Shown in pieces: positions 11,169 to 19,473 of a DNA stretch of 64,000 nucleotides (positions are counted from its first letter, which is position 1; the number at the start of each line of letters is the position of its first letter). The DNA is taken from positions 954,982 through 1,018,981 of the forward strand of contig GL947595.1 in the NCBI GenBank assembly GCA_000218745.1. The letters run 5' to 3'. The translations under genes were made by a program, and so were the position numbers. Source of the stretch: Prochlorococcus marinus bv. HNLC2. Its GTDB lineage: Bacteria; Cyanobacteriota; Cyanobacteriia; PCC-6307; Cyanobiaceae. A model generated the notes under the pieces. The model had not been told where the DNA came from and did not search any database. It saw nothing but the letters and a program-made list of their open reading frames with translations.

Positions 11169-11895
11169 TTAAAAATTTTCTAAAATATCAACGGACTTGG
11201 TAAATGAAATAAATCCCTTAGGGTGAGCTATTAATCCAGTCCAAATTTGAGTTCCAGGTTTACTTGGAGCTCTTGTTACTTTAAATAACCCTCCAGAGGC
11301 TAATGGTATAAGATTAATATCTTTTTTAATTAAATTGTCTTCTTGGTATTCATCTATTGTACCTGCGATTATTGAACCATTTAATGGATTATTGATAACT
11401 ATATCAAGGTCATAATTTGAACCAGTCAATACCTTATCAGGAATAAAAATATCTAAGTCTAATTCTTTATTGTCATTTCTAATTATGGTTAAGTGATTTT
11501 TAATTTGAGGATTTTTAAATTTTCCATTTTTTAAGGAAAATAAGTAATCAAAATTTGATTTTAAAGAATATGTTTTATCATTAATAACTTTGCTTCCAGT
11601 TAGATTGATATTAATTATTTTATTATTTGAATTTTTAGGTGAAATATTTTTTATTTTCCATTTTATATTTGGAAATTCATAAATAATTTTATTATACTTT
11701 TTTATTATTCTTTCTTTTTCATTATCTTCAAATAATTTATCTATAAAATCAATATTTCTTTTATTTAGATTGCTTTCGAGATTTACTAATATTTCTTGTT
11801 GGAAATTCTCACTAATTGCATTCTTAGCTGATATTAGATAGAAAAAGATATAAACTAAAAAAAATAATTTAGAAAACAGAATTTAATTTAAACAT
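11169..11895 (-). CDS. Exported hypothetical protein, apparent frameshift at N-terminus
   Basis: The reading frame is open on the minus strand from about 11882 down to 11169 but contains no ATG, GTG or TTG until codon 152 (TTG at 11429). An ATG lies just upstream at 11895 in the neighbouring frame; removing one T from the T4 run opposite 11873-11876 joins it to the long frame. The result is a protein of about 241 residues with a hydrophobic signal-like N-terminus (SKLFFLVYIFFYLISA) and a lysine- and asparagine-rich body. ATT or CTG initiation at 11882 or 11879 is the alternative. I do not recognise the family. The C-terminal third has a beta-rich look with glycines and prolines. It is convergent with pgk. 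Confidence 0.55.
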
Positions 11896-11939
11896 TATTA
11901 CATTTGCAATAACTTTATTTTAATTGATTAGATCTGATT

Positions 11940-13035
11940 ATGAATAAAGCAGAAAATAATTTATTAATTGCAGCCAGTGGTACAGGAGGGCATATTTTCC
12001 CTGCATTAACAATTGCAGAAGAAATTAGTGATTATTGGGAAATTACGTGGTTGGGTATTAAAAGTAGGTGCGAGGTAGATTTAGTACCTAAAAAATATTC
12101 TTTATTTTTGCTTGATTTTGAGACACCTTCCAAAAGTAATATTTTTTTATTATTACAGTATTTAAGAATTATATTTGCTTCTTATAGGAGTTTTAAAAAT
12201 AATAAATCAACGAAAAATATCCTTGATATTTACAACAGGTGGATATATTTCTGCTCCTACTATTATTGCTGCAAAAATATCAAATACTCCAATAATTATT
12301 CATGAGTCAAATTTAGAGCCAGGATTAGTGACGAAATATTTTGGAAGACTTTGCGATTTTGTCTTAATAGGATTTAAAGATACATATAAATATTTAAGAC
12401 AATGCAGAACAATTTATACCGGAACTCCACTACGTGAGCAATTCTATATATCTAATAAATTACCGGATTGGGTTCCTAATAATGATGAACCATTGATATT
12501 AATAATGGGCGGGAGTCAAGGGGCAACAGGAATAAATCAAATGTTATATTATTCTCTAGATTTTCTTTTAGAAAAAAATATTAGAATTGTACACATAATA
12601 GGCAATAACGAAAATATTGATTTAAATATAAAAAGAAATAAAAATTATATTAGGAGAAGATTTATAAACAATATTGCTGCCCTGATGCAGAATTGTGATT
12701 TAGTTATTTCTAGATCTGGAGCCGGAGCCATAAATGAATTAATGTATACCCAAAAACCATCAATATTAATACCTTTTCCAAATTCAAAAAATAATCATCA
12801 AGAGAAAAATGCCTTAATACTTTCTTCTGCAGGTGGAGCAATTATTATAAATCAAAAACTAAATGCAAATATTTTTCTTAAGAAGACCTTAGAGAGAATT
12901 TTCGAAAATGAAGGGGAAAATAAAAGTAAGTTTAAAATACTACAAATCATGCAGAAAAATATGTTATCTCTTGATAAAGATAATCCTCAAAAGAAAATTA
13001 TCAGAATTTTGAATCAATTTAGAAATGATTTGTGA
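11940..13035 (+). CDS. murG: UDP-GlcNAc:lipid II transferase MurG, frameshifted as sequenced
   Basis: Adds N-acetylglucosamine to lipid I to make lipid II, the membrane step of peptidoglycan synthesis. The first 80 codons (SGTGGHIFPAL, the G-loop) are in one frame. From about 12184 the protein continues in another frame with TTGGYISAPT, IHESN, GGSQGA and SRSGAGAINE. Removing one base in the CTTCTTA segment around 12179-12186 gives one 364-residue protein of normal MurG length, so this is a one-base insertion. As the gene should be essential, a sequence error is more likely than a real null. The 3' end overlaps the convergent cobD-like gene by 22 bases. Confidence 0.88.
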
Positions 13036-14099
13036 ATCTCATTTGCTATTATTTTATTTTTCTGGTGTGTTTGAATACTTATCCTAGCCCAATTTTCATT
13101 TAGTGATCTGAATGATGAACACTCTCTTATAAGAATTCCTTTAGATGCTAAATAATTAATATTAGGAGAAAAAGACGTTTGAGATTCAATTAAAAAAAAA
13201 TTTGTTGAGGTAAAATGAACTCTAAGTTTATTATTTTTTGATAGTTCATTAAAAAACCATTGTCTTTCAGTTTGGATCCAATTATGAATTTTTTTAGTCC
13301 AATTTTCATAATTTATTTTATTCTTGAGTAAAGTTTTTCCAGCTTTGATAGCAAAACAATTTAATGGCCAAGGATCTCTATTTTTATTAATTAATTCTAA
13401 TTTTTTACTAGAACTTACTAAATAACCCAGTCTTATTCCAGCGATACTAAATAGTTTAGTCAGACTTCTAATAACAATTAAATTATCGTAAGCTCCAACA
13501 AGAGGAATTAAAGATTCATTTTCACCATTTGGAGTCATGGAAAGAAACGCCTCATCGCATATTACAAGTTTATATTTATTTAAAACATCTACTAAAGACT
13601 TTCTAGACCATAATTGTCCTGTCGGGTTATGTGGATTGGTAATCCAGAGGACATCACTTTGTGTATTAATTGGAAATGCTTGAGGATTACTTTCTGGCCA
13701 TTCTTTTGGTAAATTGCTAAAAAAATATTCTGCATTCCAACAATTAAGTGATCTTTCATAATCAACAAAACTTGGAATCGGCAAGCAATTTTTTCCAATT
13801 TTAGATGCTTCTAAACCTACCCAGGTAATTAATTCTGACGCACCGTTTCCAGGTAATATCCAATCTGGATTGATATTATGAAATTCTCCAATTATCTCTT
13901 TTAAATCATGGAAACTTTTGTCAGGATAATATCTATATTCACCATTTTTTATTTCTTCATATAAAGCTTTGATTAAGAACTTAGGAGGACTAAATGGAAC
14001 CATAGATGCGCTGGAGTCTATTATTTTTGTAATAGGGATATTATTTGTTTTTGCATGTAAGTGAATATTTCCACCATGTTTAAAAGTAAAGTCTTCCAA
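13014..14099 (-). CDS. cobD: CobD/CobC-like PLP-dependent aminotransferase (cobalamin side chain)
   Basis: Fold-type I PLP enzyme of 361 residues in the histidinol-phosphate aminotransferase family. The N-terminal HGGNIH element and overall layout match threonine-phosphate decarboxylase CobD, which supplies the aminopropanol arm of cobalamin. PLP features seen are NPHNPTG, CDEAF and the SLTKLFSIAGIRLGY segment with the Schiff-base lysine. A HisC-like role cannot be excluded on motifs alone, but the HGGN start favours CobD. It is convergent with murG, and pyrD lies upstream on the same strand with about 50 bases between. Confidence 0.85.
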   Translation of the reverse strand: MEDFTFKHGGNIHLHAKTNNIPITKIIDSSASMVPFSPPKFLIKALYEEIKNGEYRYYPDKSFHDLKEIIGEFHNINPDWILPGNGASELITWVGLEASKIGKNCLPIPSFVDYERSLNCWNAEYFFSNLPKEWPESNPQAFPINTQSDVLWITNPHNPTGQLWSRKSLVDVLNKYKLVICDEAFLSMTPNGENESLIPLVGAYDNLIVIRSLTKLFSIAGIRLGYLVSSSKKLELINKNRDPWPLNCFAIKAGKTLLKNKINYENWTKKIHNWIQTERQWFFNELSKNNKLRVHFTSTNFFLIESQTSFSPNINYLASKGILIRECSSFRSLNENWARISIQTHQKNKIIANEIHKSFLN

Positions 14100-14151
14100 T
14101 ATTTAAATCTTTTTATTTATCTTAGATGAATATTATATTTTTAGTAATTAT

Positions 14152-15321
14152 TTAATCCTGCCATTTCAGTCCTGAACCTATAGCGTCTTTTATATTAGAT
14201 ATTTTATAAAATTCAAGTTGTTTCAAGATTCCTTTTGCGATTTCTGGCACTAGTAAGGGGCCTTTATAGATCCATCCTGTGTAGACTTGAATTAATGAAG
14301 CACCTGAACAGATTCGTTCCCAAGCTGCTTTTGGAGAATCAATTCCTCCAACCCCAATAAGAATTATTTTTTTATCATTATTATGAATATGCTTAATTAT
14401 ATTATTTGCTTTTATTTGAAGAGGCTTTCCGCTTAAACCCCCAGATTCATTCATTAACTTTTTGCCTGTCTGTAAAATAATCCGATCTTCCAAACCTAAT
14501 CTATCAAGACTTGTGTTTGTTGCAATTAAACCCTCAATTCTCATTTCATTGATAAGTTTGCATATTTCATCAATTTCCTTGAAATTTAAATCTGGAGCAA
14601 TTTTGACAAATAAAGGGGGGCATTCATTTAGAAGCTTGATCTCATAAAGTAATTCTCTTAAAAGTGATGGATCTTGCAATTTTCTCAGTCCTTCCGTATT
14701 GGGAGAACTCACATTAATTGTGGCGTAATCGCAATAGGGTATCAATTGCTTTAATGATGCTAAATAGTCTTCTGTTGATTTATCTAAAGGTGTTATTTTC
14801 GACTTACCAAAATTAATTCCAAGACATATATTTTTTCTATCTTTTGTTTTTTTTATTTTTTGTTTAATTAAATTATCCTCTAAGCTAGTAGATCCATTAT
14901 TATTAAAACCCAATCGATTCAAAGCTGCTTGTTCTTTCGCTAGTCTGAATAATCTTGGTTTTTTATTACCAGGTTGTGGAAATTTAGTAACAGTACCTAA
15001 TTCAGAGAAGCCAAATCCAAAATCTCTCCATATATTTGCTGCGATTCCATTCTTATCAAACCCAGCAGCTAATCCTATTGGATTTATAAAATCAATACCA
15101 CAAATATTTTGAGAAAGTTTTTCACTTTTAATACATAATTCATTACTTATATTTTTAAATATATTTTTCATGATGGGCCACTCTCTTTTGCTGGATGAGA
15201 ATTTTAAAATATTTAAAGATAAATTAGTTAAATATTCTGCATCAACCCCTTGATCATTTTCTAAAATAGGACTAATAATTTTCTCATAAATATTTGAAAT
15301 TGAGTAAATTCTCTTGTTCAT
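14152..15321 (-). CDS. pyrD: Dihydroorotate dehydrogenase (quinone), class 2
   Basis: Oxidises dihydroorotate to orotate in pyrimidine synthesis, passing electrons to quinone at the membrane. 389 residues. The N-terminal extension before the barrel and the motifs GLAAGFDKNG, ELGTVTKFPQPGN, RLGFNNNG, NVSSPNTEGLR and the C-terminal GVGGI / GASLIQVYTG phosphate-binding part of the FMN site mark class 2. The NVSSPNT serine is the catalytic base position of this class. The gene lies 5 bases after rnhA, so the two are probably one transcript. Confidence 0.96.
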   Translation of the reverse strand: MNKRIYSISNIYEKIISPILENDQGVDAEYLTNLSLNILKFSSSKREWPIMKNIFKNISNELCIKSEKLSQNICGIDFINPIGLAAGFDKNGIAANIWRDFGFGFSELGTVTKFPQPGNKKPRLFRLAKEQAALNRLGFNNNGSTSLEDNLIKQKIKKTKDRKNICLGINFGKSKITPLDKSTEDYLASLKQLIPYCDYATINVSSPNTEGLRKLQDPSLLRELLYEIKLLNECPPLFVKIAPDLNFKEIDEICKLINEMRIEGLIATNTSLDRLGLEDRIILQTGKKLMNESGGLSGKPLQIKANNIIKHIHNNDKKIILIGVGGIDSPKAAWERICSGASLIQVYTGWIYKGPLLVPEIAKGILKQLEFYKISNIKDAIGSGLKWQD

Positions 15322-15326
15322 AAAAT

Positions 15327-16052
15327 TTATTCAATATCCTTGTTTTTTATAATTTGCCAATATTGATCATTAATTGGTTTCAAGATCCAATTTCGCCATT
15401 TAAATTCAATATAATTTTCAATATTGCTATTATTTTTTAAACCTAATAAATCAAATAGTTCATTTGAGTTCAATAAATATTTTTTCTTTGCAAAGTTATC
15501 AATTAAATTAATTCGATAAAATAAATTTTTTAAATTTTCTGGGGCAATTTCTTTTTTATCTAAAATTGATGTCTTTTTTTTTGAATTCTGGTCGATATTT
15601 ATTCCTTTGCTGTAGCTTGTTGCAATTAAATCAACTCTTTCATTAGATGGATCTCCACTATGACCTTTTACAAATTCCATAGTTAAACCTGGAATTCTTA
15701 AAGAGTCAATTTGTTGCCATAAATCTAAATTTTGTACAGCTTTTCCATTACTTGTTTTCCAACCATTTTTTTTCCAGTTTTTAATCCAATTTGTATAACC
15801 CTCTATAAGATATTTACTATCAGTTCTTAATTTAAAATTTTCCTTTAATCTGAAATTTTTAAGTTTTTCAATTGTTTTTATTGCTGCAGTAAGTTCCATT
15901 CTATTATTGGTAGTGTTTTCTGCAGCACCGCCAATTTCAATTTCACTACCATCAGCAAAAATTATTAAGCCACCCCATCCACCATTACCAGGATTACCAC
16001 TACACGCTCCATCAGTGGCAGCTTCGATTGCAATGTTATTTGTGATATCCAT
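15327..16052 (-). CDS. rnhA: Ribonuclease HI with C-terminal extension
   Basis: Degrades the RNA strand of RNA-DNA hybrids. The first 150 residues are a standard RNase [18 protein letters not shown] with the first catalytic Asp (about residue 14), NNRMELTA with the Glu, RTDSKY with the second Asp, and [12 protein letters not shown] with the flap His and last Asp. A further 90 or so residues (about 150-241) follow that are absent from the E. coli enzyme; they are rich in Lys, Asn and Trp. rplL lies upstream, separated by a strong hairpin, and pyrD follows 5 bases after the stop. Confidence 0.93.
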   Translation of the reverse strand: MDITNNIAIEAATDGACSGNPGNGGWGGLIIFADGSEIEIGGAAENTTNNRMELTAAIKTIEKLKNFRLKENFKLRTDSKYLIEGYTNWIKNWKKNGWKTSNGKAVQNLDLWQQIDSLRIPGLTMEFVKGHSGDPSNERVDLIATSYSKGINIDQNSKKKTSILDKKEIAPENLKNLFYRINLIDNFAKKKYLLNSNELFDLLGLKNNSNIENYIEFKWRNWILKPINDQYWQIIKNKDIE

Positions 16053-16060
16053 ATATTTTA

Positions 16061-16084
16061 AGCCGATACTAATTTGTATCGGCT
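16061..16084 (-). terminator. Hairpin after rplL (terminator or attenuator)
   Basis: A perfect 9-base-pair inverted repeat (AGCCGATAC / GTATCGGCT) with a 6-base loop sits 18 bases after the rplL stop and 8 bases before the rnhA start. On the minus strand it is followed only by a mixed TAAAATATAT tract, so termination may be partial. It probably separates the ribosomal operon from rnhA-pyrD. Confidence 0.7.
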
Positions 16085-16101
16085 ATTAATTCAAACTATA
16101 T

Positions 16102-16497
16102 TTATTTCAGTGTAACTTTTCCTCCAGCTTCTTCAATCTCTTTTTTAAGAGTTTCAGCTTCTTCTTTAGCAACCCCTTCTTTCACTGTTTTTGGAGCTGA
16201 CTCAACTAAAGCTTTGGCATCTCCAAGTCCAAGTCCTGTGGCATTTCTCACCACTTTTAAGACTTTGATTTTTGCAGCAGCATCAAAACTTTCTAGTACT
16301 ACATCAAATTCACTCTTCTCTTCAGCTGCGGCAGCATCTCCATCACCACCTCCAGCTCCTGGAGCAGCCATAACTACACCAGCGGATGCGGCGGCTGAAA
16401 CACCAAAAGTCTCCTCAATTTGCTTAACTAGCTCAGAAGCTTCTAATAATGAAAGAGATTTAAGTGATTCAAGAATTTCTTCGGTTTTTGCAGACAT
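16102..16497 (-). CDS. rplL: 50S ribosomal protein L7/L12
   Basis: Stalk protein of the large subunit that recruits translation factors. 131 residues: an N-terminal dimerisation helix pair, an Ala/Gly-rich hinge around residues 38-58 ([14 protein letters not shown]), then the globular C-terminal domain [20 protein letters not shown] with [12 protein letters not shown]. The higher GC of the hinge reflects the Ala/Gly codons. It is the last gene of the secE-nusG-rplK-rplA-rplJ-rplL run, 27 bases after rplJ. Confidence 0.98.
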   Translation of the reverse strand: MSAKTEEILESLKSLSLLEASELVKQIEETFGVSAAASAGVVMAAPGAGGGDGDAAAAEEKSEFDVVLESFDAAAKIKVLKVVRNATGLGLGDAKALVESAPKTVKEGVAKEEAETLKKEIEEAGGKVTLK

Positions 16498-16524
16498 GTT
16501 CTTTAGTTAATAAATGATTAGGAT

Positions 16525-17052
16525 TTATGATTCTGAAGATTCAGAATGTTGTTTAAGTGATCTTGCAAGTCCTGATGGGACTTCATTTATACCAATAGCA
16601 ATTTTGCTAGTCACAGCATTTAATGCACCAGCAATTTTCGCCATTAGTACTTCTTTTGAAGGAAGGTTAGCGATTTCTTTGATTTCAGATTCACTAAGAA
16701 GTTTTCCTTCGAATAAAGCACCTTTAGTTTCGGATTTATTTGTTTCTTTTTGAAAGGTCTGGATAGCTTTAACTGCGCTACCCACATCATCTTTTATTAA
16801 AACAAATGCATTAGTACCAGTTAATAAAGATTCAAGGCCTGTCCAATTACTTTGTCCATCAATTGCTCTGCGCATTAATGAATTTTTTGTAACTTTGCAA
16901 ATGCCGTTGTTTGAGCGCAATTTTGCTCTCAAGTCAGACATCTCTTTGATAGTTAAACCTTTAAAGTCAAGAACTACTGCCATTTCCGATTCGTTTAAGA
17001 GAGTTTTGATCTCCTCAACGATTTGTTGCTTATTCTCTAGTGTTCGGCCCAT
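16525..17052 (-). CDS. rplJ: 50S ribosomal protein L10
   Basis: Base of the L7/L12 stalk, binding 23S rRNA and the L12 dimers. 175 residues: N-terminal rRNA-binding domain [16 protein letters not shown] with [10 protein letters not shown] and the C-terminal helical tail that binds L12. The gene follows rplA by 187 bases, a gap that holds a nested hairpin typical of an L10 autoregulatory leader (listed separately). It is co-directional with rplL 27 bases downstream. Confidence 0.97.
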   Translation of the reverse strand: MGRTLENKQQIVEEIKTLLNESEMAVVLDFKGLTIKEMSDLRAKLRSNNGICKVTKNSLMRRAIDGQSNWTGLESLLTGTNAFVLIKDDVGSAVKAIQTFQKETNKSETKGALFEGKLLSESEIKEIANLPSKEVLMAKIAGALNAVTSKIAIGINEVPSGLARSLKQHSESSES

Positions 17053-17061
17053 TTTCTGTTT

Positions 17062-17133
17062 TTGGATCGTAGTTTAGGAAGAGCAGGAAATGCGGCAAAA
17101 TTAAAAAGAGGATGCCGCTATTATTCGATCCAA
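17062..17133 (-). promoter_or_regulatory. L10 leader: nested hairpin upstream of rplJ
   Basis: The 187-base gap between rplA and rplJ contains two nested perfect pairings on the minus-strand transcript. The outer stem TTGGATCG / CGATCCAA is 8 base pairs (plus positions 17126-17133 with 17062-17069) and the inner stem GCGGCA / TGCCGC is 6 base pairs (17113-17118 with 17092-17097). The outer 3' arm ends about 10 bases before the rplJ ATG. Position and nested form fit the known ribosomal-protein leader bound by L10(L12), which represses rplJL translation. The pairing is seen; the function is inferred. Confidence 0.6.
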
Positions 17134-17239
17134 TGGATAAAAAATTAACGCAACCTCGGTAGGGTTTATTAATTTAGGAATCTAAATTAACCTACTTTCT
17201 TTGGCCGTATTATTGCAATATATATTGTACTACAAGAAG

Positions 17240-17947
17240 TTAACTTTCTTGAAGAAATTCTTGTAATCCACCTATATCAACCTGTACTGAAGGTCCCATT
17301 GTTGAGGATATATACATTGTTTTCCAATATTTTCCTTTAGCACCGCTAGGTTTATTTTTGTCAATAGCTTCTTGTAGAGTCTTTAGATTATCAAATAATG
17401 CTTCAGATGAAAAACTTGCTTTCCCAAAACGTACATGCACTATGCCAGCTTTATCAGCTCTGAATTCTAGCTTCCCTGCTTTGAATTCTTTAATGGCATT
17501 ATCAATATCATTTGTTACAGTACCTGCTTTAGGATTAGGCATCAAACCTCTAGGTCCTAATACCCTTCCTAACTTCGCAACCTTTGGCATCATATCTGGA
17601 GTAGCTATTAATAAATCAAAATCCATTTTCCCTTTATTTATATCTTCAACTAAATCTTCTTCACCAAATAAATCAGCTCCTGCAGCTTTAGCTTTGGCAA
17701 CATTTTCACCACTTGTAATAACCGCAATTTTTATAGTTTGGCCTGTTCCATTAGGCAGCGCAACAGTAGTTCTTAACTGTTGGTCAGTATATTTAGGATC
17801 TATCCCTAAACGTATGTGAGCTTCGATGGTTTCATCAAACTTGGCATTAGCATTTTCTTTAACTAGATTCAATGCATCTTTTGCCTGGTAGATGCGATCT
17901 TCAATCTTTTCAGAGAGAAGAGCCATTCTTTTAGATAGTTTTTTCAT
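17240..17947 (-). CDS. rplA: 50S ribosomal protein L1
   Basis: Large-subunit protein of the L1 stalk that helps release deacylated tRNA. 235 residues, with the family motifs [15 protein letters not shown] and [18 protein letters not shown] (here [19 protein letters not shown]) and the C-terminal [12 protein letters not shown]. It follows rplK by about 57 bases in the usual order. The 187-base gap after its stop carries the rplJ leader. Confidence 0.97.
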   Translation of the reverse strand: MKKLSKRMALLSEKIEDRIYQAKDALNLVKENANAKFDETIEAHIRLGIDPKYTDQQLRTTVALPNGTGQTIKIAVITSGENVAKAKAAGADLFGEEDLVEDINKGKMDFDLLIATPDMMPKVAKLGRVLGPRGLMPNPKAGTVTNDIDNAIKEFKAGKLEFRADKAGIVHVRFGKASFSSEALFDNLKTLQEAIDKNKPSGAKGKYWKTMYISSTMGPSVQVDIGGLQEFLQES

Positions 17948-18004
17948 AATGTTTTTGGGTTCAATCGGTTTTTTAAACCTCCCCTGATTTAATTTGATAG
18001 GTAA

Positions 18005-18430
18005 TTAATCTGAAATAGAGACTCCCATATTTCGAGCTGTGCCCTCAATGACCTTCATTGCAGATTCAATACTTGTACAGTTTAAATCAGGAAGTTTAGT
18101 TTTGGCTATCTCTTCAAGTTGAGATTTGCTTATTTGCCCTACAGAACCTTTTGCGGATTCTCCAGCACCTTTCTCGATTCCAGCAGCTTTTGTAATCAAA
18201 ACTGATGCAGGTGGGGTTTTAGTAATGAAAGTAAAACTTCTATCTTCAAAAACAGAAATCTCTACTGGTATTACAAAACCAGCTTTATCTTGAGTGCGTG
18301 CATTATATTCTTTGCAAAAGGCCATTATATTAACACCATGTTGACCTAAAGCTGGTCCAACTGGAGGAGCAGGATTTGCTTTCCCTGCTTGAAGTGCTAG
18401 CTTAATTAACGCAACAACTTTTTTTGCCAT
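18005..18430 (-). CDS. rplK: 50S ribosomal protein L11
   Basis: Binds the GTPase-associated region of 23S rRNA, near the site where elongation factors and RelA-type enzymes act. 141 residues of normal length: [29 protein letters not shown] at the N-terminal domain (motif described, proline-rich), [14 protein letters not shown] at the linker and a C-terminal RNA-binding domain ending ARNMGVSI. It lies between nusG and rplA on the same strand. Confidence 0.97.
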   Translation of the reverse strand: MAKKVVALIKLALQAGKANPAPPVGPALGQHGVNIMAFCKEYNARTQDKAGFVIPVEISVFEDRSFTFITKTPPASVLITKAAGIEKGAGESAKGSVGQISKSQLEEIAKTKLPDLNCTSIESAMKVIEGTARNMGVSISD

Positions 18431-18489
18431 AATCTTTTAGGTTCGTTTTTAAATAGAAATGAGATAATCAACAAACAAATTAAAAATCT

Positions 18490-19101
18490 TTAATTCTGTT
18501 TGCTGATTTGTGAGAATTCTAATTCTACAGGAGTCTCGCGCCCAAATATTGAAAGTAATGCTTTCAATTTATTTCTCTCTCCTGAAACCTCAACAACTTC
18601 TCCTTGGAAATCTTTGAAGGGTCCACTAGTAACAATGATTCTGTCTTTCGCTTCAATATCTAATTTCACGATAGCTTTCTTTTCTGAAGCTCGTTTAAAT
18701 ATTCTATTAACTTCTTGTCTTGACAAAGGTCTGGGTTTAATGTGACCTCTTGACCTACCACTGCTTCTACCATCTTCTGCACCAACAAAATTAATAACGT
18801 TAGGTGTACTTTTAACAGCCATCATTGTGTCCTCATCTAAAACCATTCTGACTAATACATATCCAGGAAAAACTTTTTCTTCAGTTGTTTGCCTTGAACC
18901 ATCTTTTTTAAGCTTTATTCCTGGAGTTTGCGGTATTTCAATCTCTAGAATTCTATTATTCACTCCTAAAGTTACAGATCTTTGTTCTAGAGTTGCTTTT
19001 ACTTTATTTTCGCAGCTAGAGGCAACTTGAATGGCATACCATCTTGCAATACTAGTATTTGCTTTCGTGGAGATTAAATTGCTTGATGATTCGTTACTCA
19101 T
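18490..19101 (-). CDS. nusG: Transcription termination/antitermination protein NusG
   Basis: Binds RNA polymerase and couples transcription with translation or Rho. 203 residues. A short N-terminal extension precedes the NGN domain (ARWYAIQVASSCENKVKATLE, with EKVFPGYVLVRM). The KOW domain follows (RIIVTSGPFKDFQGEVVEV and the KLKALLSIFGRETPVEL tail). It sits between secE and rplK, the conserved bacterial order. Confidence 0.97.
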   Translation of the reverse strand: MSNESSSNLISTKANTSIARWYAIQVASSCENKVKATLEQRSVTLGVNNRILEIEIPQTPGIKLKKDGSRQTTEEKVFPGYVLVRMVLDEDTMMAVKSTPNVINFVGAEDGRSSGRSRGHIKPRPLSRQEVNRIFKRASEKKAIVKLDIEAKDRIIVTSGPFKDFQGEVVEVSGERNKLKALLSIFGRETPVELEFSQISKQN

Positions 19102-19162
19102 GTTAAATTGAAAAAATTTGAAATTAAATATATAAATTCATAAATTTGAATTCAATAATTTT

Positions 19163-19414
19163 TTAGTTTAATTGAAAAATTTGTTCTGCAGCCCATCCAT
19201 AGAATCTACTAACAGCTGCTATTGCAGCAGCAGAAAAGGATACCATTATGATTACAGCAACTGATTCACTAAATAATTGTTGTTTGTTAGGCCATACAAC
19301 TAATTTTAGTTCGTCATAAGTAGATGCAAAAAAGTTTTTCTTTTTCTTTGCTACGTCCATTTCATCGGAAGCTGCTTTTTTTTGGGGTTCTTGATTGGTA
19401 GTTGGACTAGTCAC
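19163..19414 (-). CDS. secE: Preprotein translocase subunit SecE
   Basis: Small essential partner of SecY in the Sec translocon. 83 residues from a GTG start at 19414. A charged N-terminal region (AKKKKNFFASTYDELKLVVWP) contains the conserved amphipathic helix with the VVWP motif. One membrane segment follows at about residues 50-70 (VAVIIMVSFSAAAIAAV). It stands at the head of the ribosomal operon, 60 bases before nusG. Confidence 0.95.
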   Translation of the reverse strand: MTSPTTNQEPQKKAASDEMDVAKKKKNFFASTYDELKLVVWPNKQQLFSESVAVIIMVSFSAAAIAAVSRFYGWAAEQIFQLN

Positions 19415-19473
19415 GTATTTTAAATTTAAACTAAAGTAATTAGCTTATTTAATATCTTAACTTATTAATTTAC

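Noticed and set aside
16214..16753. Long plus-strand frames opposite rplL and rplJ
   Set aside because: Shadows of the ribosomal genes; low-complexity Ser/Ala/Pro translations with no family resemblance.
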